A stretch of 64,000 bases of DNA from Trichosphaerium sp. ATCC 40318 (lineage: Eukaryota; Discosea; Flabellinia; Trichosidae). Position 1 is the stretch's first letter, and every line of letters begins with the position of its first letter. The position numbers and the translations under genes are program-made. The stretch lies in contig JALMLS010000093.1 in NCBI GenBank assembly GCA_038496445.1, positions 620,001 through 684,000 on the forward strand, written 5' to 3'. Under the pieces are notes generated by a model that saw nothing but the letters and a program-made list of their open reading frames with translations, did not search any database and was not told the DNA's origin. This document shows, piece after piece, positions 34,053-47,200 of this stretch.

Positions 34053-37000
34053 ATGCGTTGTGCTGTTTTTCTATTGATAGCAATAGCGCTAGTCGCCTAT
34101 GTCAACGGTGCTTCAAGACCAACAGCGTCTGTACCTAACTGTGATGCTGCTTCTCCTGACTGGGGATGTCCTCCTGGTGATTACAGAGTATTCGGAAATG
34201 GTAGAGTCGACAGACTTACCTGTAGAAAGAGACCAGAACCTCGCATGTCATGGGCAACAAAGGTAGTTCGCTCAAACGCTTATACAGTATGGGCTGGAAA
34301 AGAAGATAACAAGCTCAGACAGTACGTACCCGAGACAGTTATGGATATCTCTATTCGGGTTAACAATTATGCTTTCAAATATCGCGGTATTCTCATATAC
34401 GCTGAAGATGCCCAAAAGAACAGAGTCGGAGAGTGGCTTCTACCAAACGAAAAAAATCGTATGTAATCTTTTTATTCAAGTTCAATTTTTCTTTGTTCTC
34501 CTATTGACTTGTTCTGATTGTTTATACTAGCGCTCTTTCAACTTCCTTGGCCTAACAACCATGCTTGCCGACAGAGTTTAACCCACAACACCGCTGAAGT
34601 AAAACCTTTGAAGTCTACTTGGAAATGGAAGGCTCCAAAACGTGGCACTGGAACTGTTACTTTCCACGCTTTGATCAAAGAAGGTGATGCCAATACTGGT
34701 GCTTTCTACTGGCCAAACGGAAATGCTGGACCTCTTAAACTCACTCAATCCGCAAAGAACAAGCCAGTGCAAACATGGTATCAGAGCAAGGTACGTTCTC
34801 CTTTTCGTCCATTTTTTTTCTTTCAAAAAACCATTTAAGAGTTTTACTGACTTTGTATTATTTAGCGTTCACAATCTTGTACCGAAAGGTGTAGAGAAGT
34901 CAATGCAAACCTAAAGTGTGATCGTGTCCACATGGAACGTGTTAACAGCCCAGCAAGAATTGAGCAGCTCATCCTACCACAAGGATTCGCTTGCAAACTT
35001 CCATACGTTAGTGGATGCAGCAATCGTGGACCTACAATGGGCACTGATGGCTTATGCTACTACGATGATTCCAGATGCGCAGCACAAGGACGTAACAGAC
35101 AACCTGTAACTTGTGATTCTAAGTCAGGTGATAGTAGAGTTGGGTACGGAGAACTCGTTTATCTTTTTTTTTTTCATGTTGAAGATTTTGTTCCTTACGC
35201 TTTTCCTAGACTCAGAATGTGCAAATGTCTTCGTACCACTCTTCCTCCAGCCAACCCTGGTAGAACTGTTGTTGCTGCCAGAGGTGCAACCTCAACTGCC
35301 ACGAAATCGACGGCATCTTTCTTATTCATGGCTCTCGCTGTCCTTGGTTTGACAGTGCGTTCTTCAGGGAAGATGACAACTTCAGTTGTCTTGGCTCTCT
35401 TCCTCATCGCTTTGGTTTCCTTCCCTACCACTCAAGCTCACAACTGGCAAAATGGAATCGGTAGAAGTGCAGATATTGCTAGTACCCAAACACCATGCCC
35501 ATCGAGAGTACAAGCAGGCCCACATGTTCAAGTTGGACCTAACCAGAAGTTTGAAATCGAGTGGGCTGTAGGTCATACTCAACCTTCTTACTACGTCATT
35601 GTCAAGTCAACAAACGAAGACAGACTCAAAGAAGTTTCTTTTGACTCTTTGGAGACATACCTCAGAGAAGCACCAAACGCTCGTTGTCAGAACTTACCTG
35701 TGTACCACAGACGTTTCAGAGCTCGTGGAGCTGACTTCAACCCTCATTCACAATTCTACAGCGGCGAGATACCACGTAACTCTCCTAACTTCATACCAAG
35801 ACCTGCAGCTTTCGGATTATGGGCAGATGATGCCAAGTTATTCGGATACAAGGACAACCTCGAAGTCAGAAATTATTGCGAATACCAAAACAACAAAATG
35901 CCATTTATTGAAGGTGTTTTCAAGTTCGAACATCACGCACACAGACCGCAAGATGCTGATATGGTCAGACTAGCTATTCCTGGCAGAGGTGGATTTGGTG
36001 CTTACACTGTTCAATGGTTATGGAGAGGATATCGCGATTGCGTTGATGTTGATTACAGACCTAACAGAGTAAACAACATTTACGGACGTCCAAATCCTGA
36101 TGGCGGTTACACGTGCGTCTTTTATTTCTTCACCAAAATTTTCTTTGCTCTTTTTTTTTCTCACTTGTATGAATGTTCATTGACTTTATACTTAGACGTG
36201 TTGATCACTGTTACTTTCCAGATCCTAGAGAAGTTTTTGGTACAATTATTTATCTCGAGATTTGTCCACTGACTTTGTTCTTTCGAATAGATTGCTTCAG
36301 AGTTTTCAATGACCTTACCACGTGTGAAAGACAGTGCGATGTCAGAAACGGAAATTGCGCTGGATTTACTGTCATACCGAGAGTACTTAAAGCCAACAGA
36401 TACAACGGACAAGCGAAGCTATTACCTCAAAAGTGCATAGATAATGTCAAAACCAACCAACTCGGAGAACCAGCACAAAATGTTGATGTTTGTATCTTGG
36501 TAAGACCAAGATTTGCTACAGAAACATTTGGTTTTACAGATGTTGTAAAACCCGGAGATCCTGCTTATCAAGCAACTTGTTATCGTAAAGGATCAGGAAG
36601 AATCTTTGATAACTTCACACCACCACCACAACACCAAGACATTGCTTGGAGACACGGAGATGAATGTATTTCTTGCGATTCTGTCAACTTGAACAAAAAC
36701 GTTACACGCATTCCTAAGTGGCCAATGACGAACGACTGTAGGAACTGTGAGTTGGAACCAAAGGGAAATACACCAAGGTTCAATCCTTCATACCTCGCAA
36801 ACAGAAGAAGAAACGTTTTCTGCGATGGATTCAATGGCGGATTCGAGTTCCTTCGAGATGAATCAAACCAGAGACATCACAAATGCGCAGGTGACTCTTT
36901 CAAGACGTGTCACAAGAAGGTATTGATGAGAGGTCGTCCTGCTCCATGGAACGAACGTCTATGGCTTGCTGAATGTGCTGAAGCAGCAAAACGTGATCCA

Positions 37001-37177
37001 CAGTGCTCAAACAAGATTTACACGTTTGATCTTACTTTTCTCAAACACAAAGCACAAACAGCTGTTTCTTGTTATTGTGTTACAACGAGGGCTTGTTGTA
37101 GAGGATGCAGAGCAAGAACACCAAATAACAATCCAGGTCGTTGGAGCACATGGGACCTTGTTCGTGGTACAAGCTAG
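34053..37177 (+). CDS. Secreted Reeler-domain protein fused in frame to a histidine-first secreted module
   Basis: Six exons (34053-34458, 34531-34790, 34866-35143, 35210-36112, 36196-36239, 36291-37177) join in matching phases into one frame of about 925 codons. Signal peptide MRCAVFLLIAIALVAYVNGA. Residues about 40-225 form a Reeler domain (VNNYAFKYRGILIYAEDAQK; SLTHNTAEVKPLKSTWKWKA; GTGTVTFHALIKEG). A cysteine-rich segment follows (SCTERCREVNANLKCDR), then a Ser/Thr/Ala stretch and a hydrophobic run (STASFLFMALAVLGLTV) like a GPI-anchor signal. Instead of a stop codon the frame runs on through RSSGK into a second signal-peptide-like sequence at 35373. Either a processed polyprotein, two overlapping genes, or a sequence error at the junction. 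See the next entry for the second module. Confidence 0.8.
35373..37177 (+). CDS. Second module: secreted LPMO-like, cysteine-rich protein
   Basis: Begins MTTSVVLALFLIALVSFPTT followed by QA and then HNWQNGIGRS. Signal-peptidase cleavage after QA would leave a histidine at position 1, as in copper-dependent polysaccharide monooxygenases (LPMOs). Later come FKFEHHAHRPQDADMVRLAI, which could supply the second copper-binding histidine, and GAYTVQWLWRGYRDCVDVDY, which resembles the closing strand of LPMO-like domains. The C-terminal half (exons 5-6) is cysteine-rich (DCFRVFNDLTTCERQCDVRN; CAEAAKRDPQCSNK) and ends WSTWDLVRGTS. If it is a separate gene, its promoter would lie inside the preceding coding exon. 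Family assignment is inference. Confidence 0.65.
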
Positions 37178-37539
37178 AGCAACCGCAAAATAACATTTTT
37201 TGTACTCATACATTGAAATAAAACAGTATACATCTTCCCCAAGATTTGTTAGACCTTTTCCATGTAGCTCCTCATTGAACGAGATGAACAACCCAATTTT
37301 CAGAGTAGCGTTTACTATCAAAGCAATTTTCAAAATTATTTACTAAAGTTATCAATTGGTTCCAAAATACTCATTGTAGAGTACAAAGTTGGGCACACAT
37401 TATAGCCTGCATGGGTAAACAATGGCAAAGATGAAGATTCAATTACACAAACTAGCAAGTACTATTTTATTGTATGTATTTATACTAGTACATCTCGTCT
37501 AGAAAGAGCACTCTTTGTGAGCACTTGATTTTGTATTTA
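37178..37539. other. Convergent 3' region
   Basis: About 360 bases between two convergent genes, with an AATAAA-like signal (TGAAATAAAAC) near 37215 that may end the plus-strand gene. Nothing else seen. Confidence 0.4.
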
Positions 37540-39061
37540 TTATTTCTTAGAAAACAGTTTTCTGTTGTAATCACGAATGCGGTGAAAAAAGGGATTTACA
37601 GTTACTTGATGAAGATGACCTCTTCCCATGCAATCACTTACGCCAATCTTTGTTATAGATGGACATAAGCGAACTGCCAATGTAACTAAGAATACTATAC
37701 TATCAATACGTTTCCAAGGTGTAAGTGAAGAAGACTTTTTTGGGGTAATGTCATATATTGAATCCCAAATAGTATATGGTACATCAGATCTTGGCTTAAT
37801 GGTTGTATTAGACATTTCTGAGTGTGAATCTGCTACAAGCGCATTGTTAAATCTCATCTTCATAGTAAAAGTACGATCGAACTCATAGCTTTCGATAGTG
37901 CAATGAACAATATGACCTTTGTATCGAAAGACAATATCAAAATACTCAAGAGCCTATATGAAGTATTAGTACACCAAAAAAAACAATGTTAGAAGGTAAC
38001 GTACACAACAGTATTCGCAATGACCTACTCGCCAAGACTCACATGATATCCGCGCAACTGACCTGAGCTGATCTTTGTACTCCTCCTCTTCTTTTTTCGT
38101 ATTTTCTTCCAAAACTTGAGCTAATATTGCTGCTATTCTCTTTGTAATGTAACGATGAAACGACTTTTTTAATAGAAGTGAAATACACCGTGGAACTTTT
38201 GGTACTTTTTCTTTTAAAACAAATCCTGGGTATGGTGAATAAAAGTCTGTTTCCAAGTCATCTACAGAGTTTAGGCTGTTCACTTTCAGACCGATATCTT
38301 TTAGGATTCTAATACAAAACTGCTCATCACTTAACCTTTGAAAGTCATCTTTCATCTTCGATCTTACAACCATTGATAGGTTTTTACTGACGTCTCTATT
38401 CCCATAAGGGCCACAATCCCAGACAGTGATAAACTTTCTTAAATCTGAATCTCCAATACTCACTTCCACATTGATTGAAAGTTCTAGTTTACCTTGAAAA
38501 AAAACACGTGATTTAGTAAAAAAAAAAGCATGTTAATTGATATTTACCTTTACGATAGTTGTATATTTTATAGTAGTTACAAACTCCATAAACTTTATCC
38601 TCATGTTCTTTTGTATCCAACTGAAACTCACAAAATAGTCCATTTGCTTTGCGATGTACTTTTGATTTGCCGAAGTACCACGATAAATATCTTTTGATTG
38701 TACCTTTGTTTACAAGTTATTTTATTTGTCGAGGACATAAAAAATGGAAATTACCTCTCGGTTTGGGACCACATCCCACTTGAATCAATTCGTTCAACAC
38801 GTGTAGCTCATTCATTGTTTTTGTACCCAAAGTGTTATTTTTAATGATGACTGTATCCTTGTAATGCTTATCAAGTGTTGCTTTTAAATATTGTTTCAGC
38901 TGTAAGATATGTCTCAAGTACGATATGTTAGCGCCTTGTAAACATATCTTTGAAGTCAGCCGAACAGATAAGATTGAGTTGATTGGTAAATAGTTACAAA
39001 AAACTGCAATGACATCAGGTGTTAACTTGTTCAGCTGGTTTTTTTTACAGAATTTTGCCAT
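37540..39061 (-). CDS. F-box-like protein, otherwise unrecognised
   Basis: ATG at 39061. The first 45 residues look like an F-box (LTPDVIAVFCNYLPINSILS, then VRLTSKICLQG). The rest is mixed alpha/beta without a known domain: GLFCEFQLDTKEHEDKVYGV, RKFITVWDCGPYGNRDVSKN, a helical acidic segment (ILAQVLEENTKKEEEEYKDQ) and a C-terminal exon closing IRDYNRKLFSKK. F-box proteins recruit substrates to Skp1-cullin ubiquitin ligases; the substrate is unknown. About five exons; CACGTG in an intron (38505) and in coding sequence (38799). Confidence 0.7.
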
Positions 39062-39617
39062 ATCTCAAGCGCTGCTTTTCGTGAGCGTGAAAGAAGCAAT
39101 TGACAGTTTTTCCTTAAGCAGCAGTGGGCACACGTGGAAATAGTGTACTTGGTGTAGTTTTGATATACCAATAGTGTATGCGTTGACTCTACAGCGTTAT
39201 GTAGCATTAGAAACTATAACACGATTCACAACAAAATAAGCGTGACAAAACTGTGTTACACATTCGCAACATGATGCTAACAAATGGTTTCTACTAAGAT
39301 CCATGTGTATTCGTTTTATGTATTGTTTATGATCTCTGAATAGGCACTTCGCCGAAATGGCTGTCAGAAACTTCACTTAAAAACGTGCAAGAAAATTCAA
39401 AGAATAGTTTTTTTTCCATACTGAATTATTAGCGCTTTCTGGAAGCCCTTTACTGCAAATACGTCTATTTATGTTGATATTATATGGAAATATGAGCACT
39501 TTGAACTTGGCTACAGAGATAACAAGTTGTATTTTACATATGCAGAAATGTTGATTTATGTAACTAATTGTTTACGTATAGGCCAAGACTATTTCAATTG
39601 TTTGACTTGGATCAAGC
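39062..39617. other. Intergenic stretch, nothing recognised
   Basis: CACGTG at 39131 is close upstream of the F-box gene. No coding frame of note. Confidence 0.4.
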
Positions 39618-42600
39618 TTAGACTCTATTTATTGGAAAATCTAGTGATGACGAGGTGTAAGCAATGTCAATTTCAAATCCTCGTCTAGAGTTATTTAAAC
39701 TTCTGTCCTTCCATAACCACTCATAATCAGGTATACATTCCATAAGAGAAGATGGACTATATATGATTTCACCAAAGTGTGATGAAGCAACGTTATCCCA
39801 GTATCTGCAAGTTAGCTTTATACTTTTAATACTTTTTTTTGAGTACTTAAATATCTTTAATAGTATCTCTACCTATGCAGGCATCAGTTATTAATTAACA
39901 AAACTATACATGCGATTTAAAAAAGGCCTTAAGCCTCCAAACGGGTATACTAGAATCTTTAAGGAAGCAGGAATAAAATGAGAAAAGAAGACTTTTTTTT
40001 GCTTACTGGCACAAATTGAACAACTTGTTCAGTTGATGGCCATCGTGGAGCCAAATAAATATCCTGTATATTTGTATCACATAACATTTTAACAAAAGCC
40101 TTGTGATAAGTAACTACCCATTCCAAGCAATTTTTATGTGACACAGCTTTGGCAATTTGTCTGAATGTTGGGACTCCATTAAGTTCCTTAAATTACTTCT
40201 TAGAGACCATCTTTGTATATTTCATAATACTTACTGTTGCCAATGCCTTTAATTGTTGGAATGCTTCATAATGTTGTGGATTATTCCTTCTCCTAACTCG
40301 AGGGTTCCACCAACATATTTTTTTGTAATATTTTTCATCTAGATCAAATATAGTATTAATGTCACACCGTGTAGGCCAAGTGTTCATATTCTCTTCTTTA
40401 TCAAAGTATAGTATTGGATTCAAAAAACAGTATGCTTTACTAACAACTGCAGATATGACGCTACATATAGTGAGTACTGGTATTGTCAGAGTGGAAACAA
40501 AATCAGTGCTCGGTTTACCTTTTAAGTGGTTTCTCACCACTGGACAATAACAAACGTTTGTAATTGCGTATAAAAGCAATTAGCTCATTCATTGCACATC
40601 TTATAACACCAGTTAGCATGCTTAAAAACAATCTGTTAGCCTTGAAATACAACATCACCAAAAAAGTGTACTTTTCATATGCCTTTTCAACTTTGTACTG
40701 AAGGTTGCTCAGAATAATATCAATATGTTTCTCACACCAGAATAAACACTATAATCATAGTTAATGGAAATATTTCACTATATTTCTTTACCTCTTGACG
40801 TGTTGCTGGTTTTTCAATTTTCCATTCAGTTAGGGTTGTCATTATTGGCGTAAATGTTGAAGCACTCCATATTTCCTAAGTAGAGTTGTTAGAATAGAAA
40901 CAAGTGAATGAACTTGTTTCAATAAACTGTACATAAGATTTTCTTGTTGCTATGTTCCACCTTGAATGATGACTCAATCTTTTCTCCTTTGTTTGGTATT
41001 TATTACTTTGGCAAAATCGCTTTGGGAGGTAAACCTATTAAGTTATTATTAGTCTCTTTTAAATAATGAATTTAAGCATGCGTCAGGGAGTACTGCCATG
41101 TTGAGGAGTAGATGTTTTGCAACAGAAGGCATATGTTCCATTTGAAAGAATAAAAAACGAATAGGAAGGTATTCGCTAAAAAAAAAAGAGTACATAAGAA
41201 TAATGTAAGAATGAAACCAAAATGAGTACGTACCTCACGTGATTGCGTATTTTATGTATTAAGGGTATTAAACTTTTATCTGGTGGCTTTGATCCCAGTA
41301 TAATTGCATCAAAGGCTTCCACACAAAGATTATTGATAAGATTTTCTTCTACATTATTGATGTTTCGAAGCATTGGTTTCAACAAAAATATGAACGCTGG
41401 CATAACATTCATCTTTGAAAATTCTGGTTTTGGAGCGTTACTTACTGCCTTTAATAATGGTTTAGAAGAAAACCGAGACTTGAGGAACCTATGAACACAA
41501 CATTAGCAATGACACAAGAAGAGCAAAAAACAACTTTCAAAGAAACATTTTTGTTTGGCTCCATCATACGTAGTAGCACGTTTTTGAAGACCTTCTTCTC
41601 GCATATCTAGAACTTGTTCAAAATCCAAACCTATAACATTTACATCCTCTTTGTGTGGAGTTGCTGCAAACAAGTTAAACCAATCAACAAGGAAGCTCTT
41701 TTTCTTACTATAAAACGTTCCCATAAAATATCCTTCTTCCTTCAATATTTTAACAGCCTTAGGTCTTGCTTGAATAGCTGTACTTGGTAAGTCATTGAAA
41801 ACAATACAAAAGAATAGATCAAGTATTTAAAACCCATTTGCGTAAGGATACAGGCCATCAAACCTTCTTGAATTAAATTTATAAGTTTCTTTGTATTTGG
41901 CGTAGGTATCATGCCAATCATGTTTTCCACCGTATTTCCTTTTTCTAGTACACTTTGTATTGCAATATTCAACAACCTGAGGTACATCTATTCGTACTAA
42001 ACCTGGAAACTAAAGTAAAATGTTAAGCCACACAACAGAAAAACTTACTTACTGTGCTGCTGTCTCTAAATTTCTGTAGAGAGTTCAGTAGTGTATCGAT
42101 ATTAATGCCACTCTTTAACAAGTTAGTATTGTACCACACTGTTTCATAGTGCAAACGGGATAAACCTATTGTACCTCTAGTTTCACGCTCGTAAACTTAG
42201 CTAGCGTAATATCAAATTGGTGAATATCTTTAAAGTTTCCTTTCCCATGTATCTTTTGTAGTACTATGAAGAATCACGTGTTAGTCAAATGACTGCCAGA
42301 CTATTTCAATCAAATTGCAATACTTGTTAATAAAAATCCACTGATAAACAAACGTTCTCCCTTATACTCCACCAAATGACATATTCGCCTTGAATTCGGA
42401 TTTATAAAATCTTCAAGATAAAGGGATCCACTTGTATAAAACCTATGATGCGATAAGTGGATTGTTTACGTGAAGAAAGTGTTTTCTTTCACTGGACAAA
42501 AAAAACCAAAAAGTTTGAACCGACAGATTCTTTCATGTGAACACGTGGTTGCTCATGTGCTTTTAACAAGAAAACATACCAGTTTAAATCTTGTTTAAAA

Positions 42601-43091
42601 TGTAAAAGGTATTATACAAAGACGTACAAAAGCTCGGGTGTGCATGTTTCGAAAACAATAAAGTGGTTGAACTGTTGATCAATAAACGAAGAAGGTAGGA
42701 TCTTCAAAGGCTCCAACACCTTCACCTTACATATTATGTAAGGTTTATATCTATCGGTATCTATATTGGTAGGCTCAAGGCACGTGGACTCCAAACGAAA
42801 GTACAACCTAAAACAAAATGAGTTTGTGACAATGTTCGACAGTTTCTTCTTTTTCTGAATCTCTACAGGCAGAAAACGCTATCTAACTAGTATATAACAC
42901 TACTAACCTTTTATTATTTTGTATGTAGCCACCTAGTTTAAGCCTATAGGCCACCCAGTCGTAGAATTTCTCGAAAAACAATAGTTCCTTTTTTGTTTGT
43001 ATTTCAATACCGCTAGAATAGTTAGTGGACTCATCTAGGGTACTGAAACCTACTCATCATCGTATCCAGTATCGCGATTAAGCCCATACAT
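39618..43091 (-). CDS. Large intron-rich gene of unknown function
   Basis: Coding-like exons run in one direction from MYGLNRDTGYDD at 43091 to RRGFEIDIAYTSSSLDFPIN and a TAA at 39618. Recognisable exon pieces are ELLFFEKFYDWVAYRLKLGG, PYIICKVKVLEPLKILPSSF, VDWFNLFAATPHKEDVNVIG, NNLCVEAFDAIILGSKPPDK and YLAPRWPSTEQVVQFVPVSK. One hydrophobic piece (TLTIPVLTICSVISAVVSKA) lies near 40480. I do not recognise a domain. The first intron is not settled and more than one gene is possible. The run of mutually consistent exons with GTACGT donors supports coding. CACGTG occurs in or near introns at 41236, 42275, 42542 and 42781. Confidence 0.6.
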
Positions 43092-43121
43092 GCGCCCTTC
43101 CTGCAGAAACTTGATTTTACG

Positions 43122-43322
43122 TTAAAACCAATCATACGCGTTGATTGTGCGTACTGGTAGTAACGGTTGTAGCGTTAAATAGTTTACAAGTGTTTTTACT
43201 TTAATTCCACGCATATACCAATAATGCTTGTACATATCGGCTTTTACGCGACAGGCCGTTTGTGGCGTGTATTTTGAACGTTTTTGCTCCTGTACCGTTA
43301 CAACACAGCCAGCGCGTTCCAT
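43122..43322 (-). CDS. Small single-exon protein, unrecognised
   Basis: ATG at 43322, 66 residues, ending TINAYDWF. It is basic and aromatic (SKYTPQTACRVKADMYKHYW; YMRGIKVKTLVNYLTLQPLL). Codon use is more GC-rich than its surroundings. Size and composition would suit a small mitochondrial subunit, but I recognise no family. It lies 31 bases upstream of the start of the large unknown gene on the same strand. Confidence 0.5.
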   Translation of the reverse strand: MERAGCVVTVQEQKRSKYTPQTACRVKADMYKHYWYMRGIKVKTLVNYLTLQPLLPVRTINAYDWF

Positions 43323-43599
43323 GCTAATTGTAAGGAGATGTTGCCACTAAGCTCGTGTAAAATCTGTTGTTAAGTTACCTTCATGAACAAGTTTCATATT
43401 AGGAAAATACCAAGAATTAGCGAATGAGAAAAGTAGTGATTGTGAGTTTTCATCTTAGGAAATTCAAGTAGCGCTGTTACCATTGGTATAAAAACTCCTT
43501 AGGATTTGGTAATAACCGTGTGACTTTGCAAGGTATCAGTAGTACAAAGATCAAGAATTTTGATTTGTAAAAAACGAAAATAATGTTAGTGGTTACAGA

Positions 43600-43978
43600 T
43601 AAACGAATGTTGTGAACGCCTCCTTAATGCTTTCATGAGATAAATTAATAGTATGAACACCAGCCAAAGCTTTGATGCCTTCATCTGTTATATTCTAACA
43701 ACACGATAAGCAAATAGAATGTACCCAGCAAGCACCTTCAAGGTATCATCTGTTAAAGCGGATGTTTGTTGTAAATCAACTGTGGACACCCTTGATCCGC
43801 TTGTAAATGATTGCTCTCTTACTAAACCAACAAAAATTGGCGAATTTCGGAGTAAAGGGCTTGTAGGAATAGAATTCTGACGTTTTTCTTCCGAAGGTAA
43901 TAACTCGGTGGACATGTTTAGGAATAGAATTCTGACGTTTTTCTTCGGAAGGTAATAACTCGGTGGACATGTTTCTAT
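43600..43978 (-). CDS. Short LRR gene or fragment with duplicated start region
   Basis: The frame starts MSTELLPSEEKRQNSIPTSP (ATG near 43915), continues RNSPIFVGLVREQSFTSGSR, and reaches LRR-like units (SALTDDTLKVLAG and, after a likely splice, ITDEGIKALAGVHTINLS near 43690-43640). These match the LRR type of the remnant at 6.8-6.95 kb. A 55-base tandem copy of the start region lies directly upstream; because 55 is not a multiple of three, the upstream ATG reads into another frame. Too short for a complete LRR protein, so possibly a decaying copy. Confidence 0.45.
43866..43975. repeat. 55-base tandem duplication
   Basis: Two adjacent copies (43866-43920 and 43921-43975) beginning GGAATAGAATTCTGACG, with one base difference (TTCC versus TTCG in the middle) and the last few bases diverging. 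On the minus strand each copy encodes MSTELLPSEEKRQNSI. Confidence 0.85.
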
Positions 43979-44211
43979 TGCAGTCAACACATGACCATGA
44001 CAACTGCAATCATGATGGTAAATTAGTTGTACACTGTTTTTTACAATGATCAAGTCATAGAATACAAAGTACATTATGAAAACTCATGTGCGATTTATGT
44101 ATTTTTTTTATTGTACAAGGATGATGTTATGTTTGGCTTTTTTTTTTTGAAAAGGCATGTGATAATCAAGCTATTTATAAAGTGTATTGCATACACAATA
44201 CGCGAATTACT

Positions 44212-47200
44212 TTACTTTGTATTGTCCTTAACAGGAAGTTCTTTCCTTGGACAAATAGCTAGAGACTTTTTATATGCATCACCAGTAGACAAGATAGAGT
44301 ATTTACTTAGGTAGTCCCTAATTATACCCTCCTTTGCAAGATTATAAGGCTCTTGCTGGAATAAATGCATACGCTGAAGAACTTCAGCTATTTTACGTCT
44401 GTATACAGAGTTAACAAAAGGACAGCAAAAAATGAGATAAGGCAACACAGAGCGTTCTGCAAAATCAACAAAATAAATCTACTTTAGCTGTGTAAGCGTA
44501 ATACCTTTTTAAATAATTTATAGTTCCATCCTTCATTGTATCTACAGCGCCTTCACTAACAAATACAAGATCACTCAATATCAAACCTGAATTTATAAAA
44601 GTCAACAACAAAGAACAAAAAGTGTAGAAAAAAAAAACTAAGCTTAGGTTTAGTTACCGAGGAAAGGAATACATGGAGGAACTACATTCTGCAGTTTCCT
44701 CCTGTAGTTACTATAATTGTCATCAATAGCAAGAAATACTTTAATATCTTCAACAATTCGATGTGATTGCTTACACTTCTCCTCAACACGCTGCCACAAA
44801 AAATAAGAAAAACCTGATTAAACTACTTCAAAGCAAGAACACATACCATCCACGTATTTCTTAGTCTATAAACAGGAGAACGTGCAAACCCAGCTACTAT
44901 CTCCATCAATCCATTATAATTCTGTAATCGACGTAGTTCCTTACTCAAATGTCAACAAAAAATAATACATTGAAGAAATTTTCAATTTAAAGAGTGCACT
45001 CTGTACCTTAGCTATTGCGGCTATTTTTTCAATTTTTGCAATACGTTGCTTTAATTCTTGTTCAATAACAATTTCTGATACAATCCATTCTGACATCTTT
45101 AAAAATAAGGTAAGCAAAGAGCAATAATTTGTCAAAACAAAAAACCAAACTAACTTTGTTTGACCAGTTAATCATTTTAATAATATTAGGGCATAACCGA
45201 TCTCTTGTTTCTTCATTTGTCCATGCAGTACTCAAGCACTCTCCGTGACTATATACAAACAATTAAAAACAAAAAGTAGCCAACGATGAAACGAATAACA
45301 AATCCAAAAAAGAGAAAAAAACAAGAATAAAGATCATAATCTCATGTACCGAATGCACTTGAACAGATCATATTCTATGATTGTTATTTGTCTTGCAACC
45401 TCCACAGGATCAAAAGCAAAGAATCGTATACGTCTTGGTACTATAGACTTTGGTGGAGGTGAAGAAAATTGAGCAGAAACTTCAGACTTTGTATCAAAAT
45501 TCATATCCACTAATTGTTGAAGAGAAACACAAAGATGTTCTGTAAGCGTTTCTCTGTCAAGACTTAATATGACTTTGACAAACTCCCTAAGACTTGTGTT
45601 AAAAATACAACTAATATGCAGTGTAAGAGTAGCTGAGGTACCTATACCGAGGTAATACACGTGCGTCAGCGTCTCCAAGAAGGTCAGAAGAGTATTTTTC
45701 TGCCCAAGTCTTTACAAAATTGCATATCTTTAGTCGGTATCCGAGGTTATCTTCCTTTGACTTATAAAACACGTAGTGTTCTTGTAACTTTTCTATAAGC
45801 TCAAAAGCAGTTGTAAAACTACGATATGTCAAGAGAAAACTCGTCATGAACCAAACTAAATCAACTATAAGATAAACTGACAAAACTGCAACCATTGCAC
45901 ACGCACAGTCAGCTGTTCCATCGAAAATATGACTTATGAGACCTTCTTTGGTATCGCTAACCACTTTCTTACCTAATAAACGAGGTGTCCGAGGTGTAGG
46001 TGTCCTATGCATCGAATCTGGCCTACATAAAATCGTTAATGGCTAGAAGTCACGTAAATGAGTATTGTACTTAGATACGCTCTCAACGGGCAGAGGAATT
46101 CGTAGAAAATCTGCATTTGCCTTTAATACTTCTGCAAGGCTAGGAAACTCTTCATTATCTACAACTACAGCACCTATAAAATGATGTTACAAATGATATG
46201 ATACAACTGAAAAGTATACTACGTACAGGAGTATGGTATCCTGTTAATGCGGAACCTGGATACTTTACCAACACTCTCAACATAATCACATGATAATGTA
46301 AATGGCTGAGAGCTGAACCTATAAACGTATTAGAAACAAAAAAAACCAACAATTCTCATGTTTCTTGTCTCAAACAACTACCACGTACCGTACTATGAAT
46401 GTACCAACAGCAGATACTTCAAGAGCACTTTGAGAGGCTTCTTTGGTTAACTTACCATTAAACCAACGCACAGTAAGCAGAGATGAAGAAAATGGTGTTC
46501 TACAAATATGTTCATTTGCTTCAACCAAATCTTGAAGCGTTGGATACGTTACATTACCGTCTTCCATAGTCACCTAAAGGCCGAAGCGTAAGCTTGTATT
46601 TTGCCTTGAAACCAATAAAAATACGTACACTGTATCCATCACTACAGGTAGTTACGTCAGTTGCCAGAATTTTACGGTCTCCTGATTGTAATTGAAACAC
46701 AAAATTGAGCCCAAAATGTCCAGGTTTGGCACTGAATCGAAGCAAGAATGATCCGACAGTAGCTACAAAAGATGTTAGTAAATTGTAAATGATATCAAAG
46801 AACAAAAGAATCGTTTACCAGTTTCTAGGTGGCGAACTGCTTCAAAGTGTGACATGTTACTATGAAACCAATTTTCGTTTAATAATTTCCTTGTCTAGTA
46901 TTTATTCAGCGTGTATCTCTTTTATGAATGCCTGCATTCATAAATACTTACGTGATCTATAGCGAGTTGCATAGGACCAAAGAGTTTAAGCCACGCGCCA
47001 AAGTTATAAATATTTACAAAATCTGTTTTTTCGGCGGTCACTAAAAAGTTTCGTTTAAGTACTGCTAATGTTGTTTGTTTAACTTACTGATAAGGTATTG
47101 TATGGCCTTCTCTTCATTGATTTTTAATGTATCACCTCCATTCACCTTCTTAAGTGCTCTTATAAAGTCTTGCCATCGTACTGAAGCTTTCTAATGGAAG

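Noticed and set aside
34862-35431. Minus-strand frames opposite the Reeler gene
   Set aside because: Exon phases on the plus strand fit exactly and the minus frames show no domain.
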